From an uncultured Bacilli bacterium (lineage in GTDB: Bacteria; Bacillota_I; Bacilli_A; RF39; UBA660): a stretch of DNA of 57,116 bases. The position numbers were made by a program, and so were the translations under genes. The notes below the pieces were generated by a model. It did not search any database, had not been told where the DNA came from, and saw nothing but the letters and a program-made list of their open reading frames with translations. The stretch is from NCBI GenBank assembly GCA_947629815.1, contig CANRFG010000006.1, positions 1-57,116 on the forward strand, read 5' to 3'. The stretch's first letter is position 1, and every line of letters starts with the position of its first letter. Of this stretch, positions 50,948 to 57,116 are shown piece by piece.

Positions 50948-52615
50948 GTGAAAAATTTATTAGATAAGTTTTCAAATAAAATAGAACTGCAAATAATGAT
51001 TTTTTTAATTATACAACCATTTGTTGATATATATAGAAGTTTAATTGGAAATAAATTAGAAATATTCAACATTTCTTTAGTTGAAATTTTTAATTTTGTT
51101 TGCATATTTTATCTATTAATTATAAGTATATATAAGTATAAAAATGAAATTCTAAAATATATAAAATCGAATAAGATAAAAGTAATTGTTATTAGTTTAA
51201 TTTATGTTCTTTTCTTTGTATTTCATTGTATAAATGTATTAAATTTTAATACAAATATATTAACCGGTTCATCTAATAATATTTTTATTGAAATATATTA
51301 TATTTTAAGAACTTATATATTATGTTTACTGTTATTAATGGTAGTTTTATTTAATAAACTAGGCAGTTATAAAATAATAAAAACCCTATCATTTATTTCA
51401 TTTTTTATAAGCATATTAATTGTTTTATCTAATATTTTTTGTATTGGATTTTCTTCATATAATTATTATTCAAGTAACAATTATATTATAAAAGGAAATA
51501 TATTTTCTTGGTTTAATAATTTAAATTCAATAAACGCAGATTCATATACTACAAAATCATTCTTTTATTCAACGAACCAATTATCAATAATGTTGTTTTG
51601 TTTATTGATAATATCTATATTGAACATAAAAATTTCAAAGACAAAGAGTTTATATTTTACTTTAATTATTAAAATTGTTGCTATGTTAATGTTATCTACT
51701 AAAGTTTGCGGATTAGGAGTTCTTTTAATATTAGGGATAGCTATATTAATAGAACTATTACTACCAATTATTAAAAAGGAAAAGATAAATTTTAGACTTG
51801 TTTTTTATTTTGTATTACTAATTATGGTATATCTTCCTTTATTTATTAATTCGCCTGTCTATTATAAAACACAAAAATATATTGAAAATGAGTCACAATC
51901 TGAAGCTATTATTGATTCTAACGAAAATGATGATGAAATAATTGATGATGAAATAATTGATGATGAAATAATTGATGATGAAATAATTGATGAAAATATA
52001 AATAATAGAAAATATGATATATTTACTTTAGCCAATAAGGAAAAATTAACTAAAATGGAAGAAAAAATATTTATTAGAGAATTGATAAAATACAGACCTA
52101 ATTTGGGTATTCATATTGAATATATAAATTTATACCCTGTTCAGGATAATATTGATTTTTGGAAATATGTAGTAACGTTACCACAAAATGAAAGAGTTAA
52201 TTTTAGAAAATTTAAAACTATTATATATCAAGATGTTCTCAATAAAAATGAAAATAAAATTTCTGATATTATATTTGGAATAGGTTATGTTTCTAATTTT
52301 CCTTACCTTGAAATGGATTATATTGGACAAATGATATATTTTGGCATATATGGTACTTTAATTTTAATTGCTCCTTTTATATTTTGCACAATTTATTATT
52401 CAATATATTTAATTAAATCTTACATTACTAATGGATTTAGAAAAACTGTAAATTATAAACAAATTTACATACTATTTTCAATTGGTAGTTATTTTCTATT
52501 ATCATTAATAACAGGACATGGTTTTGGAAATATATTTCCAATGTGTATTTTAATTTTTAGTATAAAAATTTTTAAAGATATGATAGGAGATAAATATGAA
52601 GAAAAGTGTAACTAG
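50948..52615 (+). CDS. O-antigen ligase/polymerase-like (Wzy) membrane protein
   Basis: Multi-TM; large hydrophilic loop; GTG 50948; neighbours Wzx and GTs. Confidence 0.65.
   Translation: MKNLLDKFSNKIELQIMIFLIIQPFVDIYRSLIGNKLEIFNISLVEIFNFVCIFYLLIISIYKYKNEILKYIKSNKIKVIVISLIYVLFFVFHCINVLNFNTNILTGSSNNIFIEIYYILRTYILCLLLLMVVLFNKLGSYKIIKTLSFISFFISILIVLSNIFCIGFSSYNYYSSNNYIIKGNIFSWFNNLNSINADSYTTKSFFYSTNQLSIMLFCLLIISILNIKISKTKSLYFTLIIKIVAMLMLSTKVCGLGVLLILGIAILIELLLPIIKKEKINFRLVFYFVLLIMVYLPLFINSPVYYKTQKYIENESQSEAIIDSNENDDEIIDDEIIDDEIIDDEIIDENINNRKYDIFTLANKEKLTKMEEKIFIRELIKYRPNLGIHIEYINLYPVQDNIDFWKYVVTLPQNERVNFRKFKTIIYQDVLNKNENKISDIIFGIGYVSNFPYLEMDYIGQMIYFGIYGTLILIAPFIFCTIYYSIYLIKSYITNGFRKTVNYKQIYILFSIGSYFLLSLITGHGFGNIFPMCILIFSIKIFKDMIGDKYEEKCN
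51929..51988 (+). repeat. 4 x 15-bp tandem repeat gatgatgaaataatt (DDEII) in the Wzy-like gene
   Basis: Four identical consecutive units read directly. Confidence 0.95.
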
Positions 52616-54059
52616 TAATGTAGTATATAATATGTTATTTCAGTTTTTTGTAACATTTTTGCCTGTAATAACAACTCCATATTTATCTAGAACTTTAGGT
52701 GTAACTCAAAGTGGTGTGTATTCTTTTGTTGAATCCATAGTTACACTTTTTACCGTGTTTGGTGCGATAGGTACATCATTATATGGATGTAGAAAAATTG
52801 CTTATGTTAGAGATGATAAAAAACAATTATCTCAAGTTGCATATGAAATATTTACACTTAAATTTTTATTACTGGTTCCAATTTGTATAATTTATCTTTT
52901 ATTTTTTTGTATAAATGGTGAATATAGTGTATATTTTATAATAAATATTTTAACTGTTATAGGTTCAGCAATAGAAATTGGTTGGTTTTTTAATGGCGTT
53001 GAGGATTTTAAACTAGTTACAATAAGAAATTTTGTAATTAAAATAATATTTGTAATTTGTTTATTTATTTTTATAAAATCACCAGATGATTTATGGAAAT
53101 ATATAGTACTTGTTTGTGTTAGTAATTTTCTTGGAAACGTTTCAATGTGGCTATGTTTACCAAAGTATTTATTACCTATTAAAGAAATTCATGATATTAG
53201 ACCATTTAAGCATTTAAAAGAATCATTTACATTATTTATACCACAATCTGCAAATTATGTTTATTCGCTATCAGATAAGACTATGTTAGGAGTATTAACT
53301 CCAACATTAGATAATGTTGGTATATATGATTACGCATATAGAATTGTAAAAATGGTAATTAGTATATTACAGTCAATGGGTTATGTAATTCTATCAAGAA
53401 TAGCTAATTTGTCAGCAAATAAGGACAAGAAAGGAATTAAAAAGTATATATATAAATCAATTGAGTTTTCATTGTTTTTAGCATTTCCAATGATGCTTGG
53501 TTTGATAGGAATTGCAGATAGTTTTGTTCCAATATATCTAGGAGAGGAATTTATAGAAGTTTCAAAAGTTATTTTGTTAATAAGCCCACTTGTAGTTATT
53601 ACATCATTTAATAGTATATTAGGAGTACAATTATTACTGGCATTAAAAAAAGATAAACAATATACAGTTGCAACTGTAATGGGTGCTGTTATTAATATAT
53701 TATTGAATTTTATATTAATTCCTATTTTAGGAATATATGGTGCTTGTATAACTTCATTATTTTCAGAAATTTTAGTTTTAGTAATTCAATTTTACTATTC
53801 TAGGGAATATGTTTCAGTTACTAAAATAATGAAAGATAATTTAAAACCATTAATTGCTTCAATAATTATGTTTATTGTATGTAAGGCATTATCATTTATA
53901 AAAATCAATATGATTTTATTAGTTTTAGTTCAAATAGCAATTTCTGTTATAGTATATTTTGGTTTAATGTTTATATTTAAAAGTAGAATTTTATTTGAAA
54001 TTTTAAATAAGGTTTTTGGAATTCTAAAAATTAAATATCGTTTTAAGGAGGAAATATAG
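52596..54059 (+). CDS. oligosaccharide flippase Wzx
   Basis: YNMLFQFFVTFLPVITTPYLSRTLGVTQSGVYSFVESI; FNGVEDFKLVTIRNF; multi-TM. Confidence 0.9.
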   Translation: MKKSVTSNVVYNMLFQFFVTFLPVITTPYLSRTLGVTQSGVYSFVESIVTLFTVFGAIGTSLYGCRKIAYVRDDKKQLSQVAYEIFTLKFLLLVPICIIYLLFFCINGEYSVYFIINILTVIGSAIEIGWFFNGVEDFKLVTIRNFVIKIIFVICLFIFIKSPDDLWKYIVLVCVSNFLGNVSMWLCLPKYLLPIKEIHDIRPFKHLKESFTLFIPQSANYVYSLSDKTMLGVLTPTLDNVGIYDYAYRIVKMVISILQSMGYVILSRIANLSANKDKKGIKKYIYKSIEFSLFLAFPMMLGLIGIADSFVPIYLGEEFIEVSKVILLISPLVVITSFNSILGVQLLLALKKDKQYTVATVMGAVINILLNFILIPILGIYGACITSLFSEILVLVIQFYYSREYVSVTKIMKDNLKPLIASIIMFIVCKALSFIKINMILLVLVQIAISVIVYFGLMFIFKSRILFEILNKVFGILKIKYRFKEEI

Positions 54060-55192
54060 TGAAAAAAAAGAAAATCTTATTTATCATATGGTCATTTACT
54101 TATGGTGGGGGAGCAGAGAAGGTTTTAGCAAATTTAGTAAATAGAATGAACTTTGATAAATATGAAATTGATATAATAGAGTATTGGCATTCTGATATAA
54201 ATATTGAAAAAGTAGATAAAAGGGTAAATATTTTAAAGCCTATAGTAGATTCTACTAAAGCCTCTAAAATTCAAATGTACATAACAAAAATTTTATTAGA
54301 ACATTTTCCTTCTATATTGAGGAAAAAATTTTTAGGAAATAAAAAATATGATTATGAAATTTCATTTAATTCAATGATTCCTACTTTTTTATTAAAAAAA
54401 GATTGCAAAACTATTTCATGGGTACATGGTGATATATATAACCTTAAAAAAAATAAACACAATTGGAATTTACAAAATAATAGTTTTAAAAATGTTAATA
54501 GGATAGTTGCAATTTCACAAAATACATATAATTCAATAATAACAGTATTTCCTCATTATAAAGATAAAACATGTGTTATTAACAATTCATTTGATTTTGA
54601 AAATATTTATTCACTGTCACAAGAAAATATTGATATTAAAACAAATAAGTTTACAATGCTGTTTGCTGGTAGATTAGATGATAATAAAAATCCTTTATTT
54701 CTATTAGATGTTGCAAAAATATTAAAAAATAAAAATTTATCATTTGAATTATGGATTATAGGAAAAGGAATTTTAGAAGATAAAATAAAGGAAAGAATAA
54801 AAGAATACGAACTTGAATCTTACATTAAAGTTTTAGGATTTCAAAAAAATCCATATCCTTTTTTTAAGGCAACTGATATAGTTGTTATGTCATCTAAAAG
54901 TGAAGGCTTCCCAACAGTTATAGCCGAAGGTTTAGCAATTGGAAAACCTTTTGTTTCAACAAATGTTGGTGGTACGTATGAATTGTCTAGTAATGGAAAA
55001 TGTGGAATAATTGCTGATAGTGTTGATGAATATGCTAATGCAGTTATTAAACTTATTGAAGATAATCAATTATATAAAGAAATGTCTAATTATGGTAAAA
55101 AACATATAAGTAAATTTACATATGAAAATCAAATAAAGAAATTAGAAAGTTTATTTGAGGAGATAGAAAATGAAGAAAAAAATAAAAATTAG
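54059..55192 (+). CDS. glycosyltransferase family 4
   Basis: SFTYGGGAEKVLANLVN; MLFAGRLDDNKNPLFLLDVA; SSKSEGFPTVIAEGLAIGKPFVSTNVGG. Confidence 0.92.
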   Translation: MKKKKILFIIWSFTYGGGAEKVLANLVNRMNFDKYEIDIIEYWHSDINIEKVDKRVNILKPIVDSTKASKIQMYITKILLEHFPSILRKKFLGNKKYDYEISFNSMIPTFLLKKDCKTISWVHGDIYNLKKNKHNWNLQNNSFKNVNRIVAISQNTYNSIITVFPHYKDKTCVINNSFDFENIYSLSQENIDIKTNKFTMLFAGRLDDNKNPLFLLDVAKILKNKNLSFELWIIGKGILEDKIKERIKEYELESYIKVLGFQKNPYPFFKATDIVVMSSKSEGFPTVIAEGLAIGKPFVSTNVGGTYELSSNGKCGIIADSVDEYANAVIKLIEDNQLYKEMSNYGKKHISKFTYENQIKKLESLFEEIENEEKNKN

Positions 55193-56150
55193 TATTATAG
55201 TTCCAGTATATAATGTTGAAAGATACTTGGATCATTGTTTAGATTCATTAGTAAATCAAACTTTTAAGGATATTGAAATTATAATTGTAAATGATGGAAG
55301 CCCAGATAATAGCCAACAAATTATTGATGAATATAAAAATAAGTATCCACAATTAATAAAAGCATTCGTAAAAGAAAATGGTGGTGTTTCAAGTGCAAAA
55401 AATTTTGGATTAGAACATGCTTCTGGGGAGTATGTACTATTTATTGATTCTGATGATTATGTAAACATAAATATGGTAGAAAAAATGTATAATGTAGCAT
55501 ACAAAGAAAATTCTGATATGGTTATTTGTGATGTATACGATGTTTTTGAAAAAAACAATAAGATTATTAGATATTCAAATAATTTCATTGGTAATACAAA
55601 TATATATGAAAATAAAAAGATTATTTTTAATAGACCTGCAAATTGGAATAAGTTAATTAAAAAAAGTTTATTTAATGATTTTGAATTTGAATTAAATAAG
55701 TGGTATGAAGATATGAGAATATCTATAAAATTGTATTTATTGTGTAAAAAAATAACTTTTATAGATGAACCATTATACTACTATGTTACTCATGAAAATT
55801 CAATTATGAATAATAAAAATATATCTAAAAACTATCAAATTATTGATGCCTTTGACGATATAATTAACTATTATAAGGAAAATAATTTATATGATGAATT
55901 TAAAGAAGAAATAAATTTTTTAGCAATCGATCATATTTTTATCTCTGCCTCAGTAAGAATAATTATAAATAGTGGTAAAAAAGAGTTAAAAGAAAACTTA
56001 ACTCCTATATTAGAATATTTTAATAAAAATTTTAATATAAAAAATAAGTATGTAAATATGTTAGATAGAAACAAGAAAATTATATATACATTATTGAAGC
56101 ATAAGATGTATAATTTTGTAAAATTTATTTTTAAAATAAAAGGTGTATAA
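55170..56150 (+). CDS. glycosyltransferase family 2
   Basis: ISIIVPVYNVERYLDHCLDSLVNQTFKDIEIIIVNDGSPDNSQQII; YVLFIDSDDYV. Confidence 0.94.
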   Translation: MKKKIKISIIVPVYNVERYLDHCLDSLVNQTFKDIEIIIVNDGSPDNSQQIIDEYKNKYPQLIKAFVKENGGVSSAKNFGLEHASGEYVLFIDSDDYVNINMVEKMYNVAYKENSDMVICDVYDVFEKNNKIIRYSNNFIGNTNIYENKKIIFNRPANWNKLIKKSLFNDFEFELNKWYEDMRISIKLYLLCKKITFIDEPLYYYVTHENSIMNNKNISKNYQIIDAFDDIINYYKENNLYDEFKEEINFLAIDHIFISASVRIIINSGKKELKENLTPILEYFNKNFNIKNKYVNMLDRNKKIIYTLLKHKMYNFVKFIFKIKGV

Positions 56151-56153
56151 AAT

Positions 56154-57116
56154 ATGAAAAAAATAACTTTTTTAGTCCTACATTTAGGATATGGTGGTAT
56201 AGAAACTGCAACTATAAATACTGCTAATACATTATCGGATAAATATAAGGTTGAGATTATTTCATTTTATAATTTAAATAAAAATCAATCGAATAGAATT
56301 AATAAAAATGTGAAAGTAAAATACTTACTTGATGGCGAACCGAATAAAAGGGAATTTTTAGAGGCAATTAAGAATAAAAAAATATTTTTAGTTTTAAAAG
56401 AAGGCTTTAAATCTTTAAATATTTTAATCAAGAAAAAACAATTATTAAAAAAAGAAATAAAACAGAGTAAATCTGAAATTTTAGTTTCAACTCGATATGA
56501 TTTTAGTTCAATTTTAAGTAAGTATGGCAGAAAAGATACTATTAAAATAGCTCAGGAACATCATCATCACAATAATGATAAAAAGTATATAAAGGTTTTG
56601 TCAAATAAATATAAAAATATTGATTATTTGTTTGCTCTTACTAAAGGTCTTAAAGATGATTATGAAAAATTTTTATCAAAAAATAAGCATACAAAAATTG
56701 TTGTTGTTCCTAATATGATTATAGATTTACCTAAAGTCAAATCTGATTTAAAAAATAATAATTTGATAACTATTAGTAGATTAGATTATGGAAAACGAAA
56801 TAATGAATTAATCGATATAGTTTCAAATTTAAAGCAAGATGTTAAATTATATATAATTGGTGACGGTGATGAATATAGCAATTTAAAAAAACAAATTAAT
56901 GACCTAAATTTATCGAATCAAGTATTTTTGGTCGGTTATAAAAATAAAGACGAAATAGAAAAATATATGCTTGATTCTAGCATATTTGTAATGGCATCTA
57001 TTACAGAAGGGTTACCTATGGTGTTACTTGAAGCCATGAGTTATGGATTACCATGTATAGCGTATAAAACAGATAGTGGAGTCTGTGATATAATAAATAA
57101 TGGAAAAAATGGATAT
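56154..57116 (+). CDS. glycosyltransferase family 4, truncated by window end
   Basis: ATG 56154; KKITFLVLHLGYGGIETATINTANTLS; NLITISRLDYGKRNNELIDI; SITEGLPMVLLEAMSYGLPCIAY; open frame to last base (not in ORF track). Confidence 0.9.
   Translation, partial: MKKITFLVLHLGYGGIETATINTANTLSDKYKVEIISFYNLNKNQSNRINKNVKVKYLLDGEPNKREFLEAIKNKKIFLVLKEGFKSLNILIKKKQLLKKEIKQSKSEILVSTRYDFSSILSKYGRKDTIKIAQEHHHHNNDKKYIKVLSNKYKNIDYLFALTKGLKDDYEKFLSKNKHTKIVVVPNMIIDLPKVKSDLKNNNLITISRLDYGKRNNELIDIVSNLKQDVKLYIIGDGDEYSNLKKQINDLNLSNQVFLVGYKNKDEIEKYMLDSSIFVMASITEGLPMVLLEAMSYGLPCIAYKTDSGVCDIINNGKNGY

Noticed and set aside
51929-51988. 15-bp repeats considered as iterons or CRISPR
   Set aside because: Inside an open membrane-protein ORF, in frame, no spacers
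1-57116. Searched by eye for rRNA, tRNA genes, transposases and integrases
   Set aside because: None recognised; a tRNAscan/ISfinder run would be needed to exclude short elements

Overview
AT-rich, low-G+C Firmicutes/Mollicutes-like chromosomal window, almost entirely + strand. (1) 1-3382: cluster of phage-antirepressor-type genes (BRO C-terminal part, DinD, a frameshifted RhuM remnant, KilA-N). (2) 3384-19269: housekeeping block rbgA, mrnC, rlmB, sigH-like, two coiled-coil genes, secE-nusG-rplK-rplA-rplJ-rplL-(orf)-rsmC-like-rpoB-rpoC. (3) 19.4-24.7 kb: accessory genes, including a tandem pair of paralogous proteins with 22-aa leucine-rich repeats. (4) T-box-controlled proS, then a dockerin-bearing secreted glucosaminidase next to a membrane-anchored cohesin protein. 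(5) AbiEi/AbiEii toxin-antitoxin pair with a perfect operator-like palindrome over its promoter. (6) 32 kb to window end: large surface-glycopolymer locus with tagO-like, GTs, a lipid-linked sugar module (GtrB-like GT2, GT-C-like protein, two SMR-type half transporters), a phosphonate pathway (PEP mutase, phosphonopyruvate decarboxylase, AEP transaminase-like, phosphonoacetaldehyde reductase-like, LicD, cytidylyltransferases), sulfotransferase, Wzy-like, Wzx and more GTs. Most notable observations: a phosphonate surface-decoration cluster whose PEP mutase gene is split exactly at an in-phase A AAA AAA slippery heptamer; an approx 85-bp terminator+promoter direct repeat bracketing a 7.8-kb glycosylation cassette; the duplicated LRR genes with a deletion scar; the cohesin/dockerin autolysin pair. 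All family calls come from reading motifs in the translations; no database search was run.
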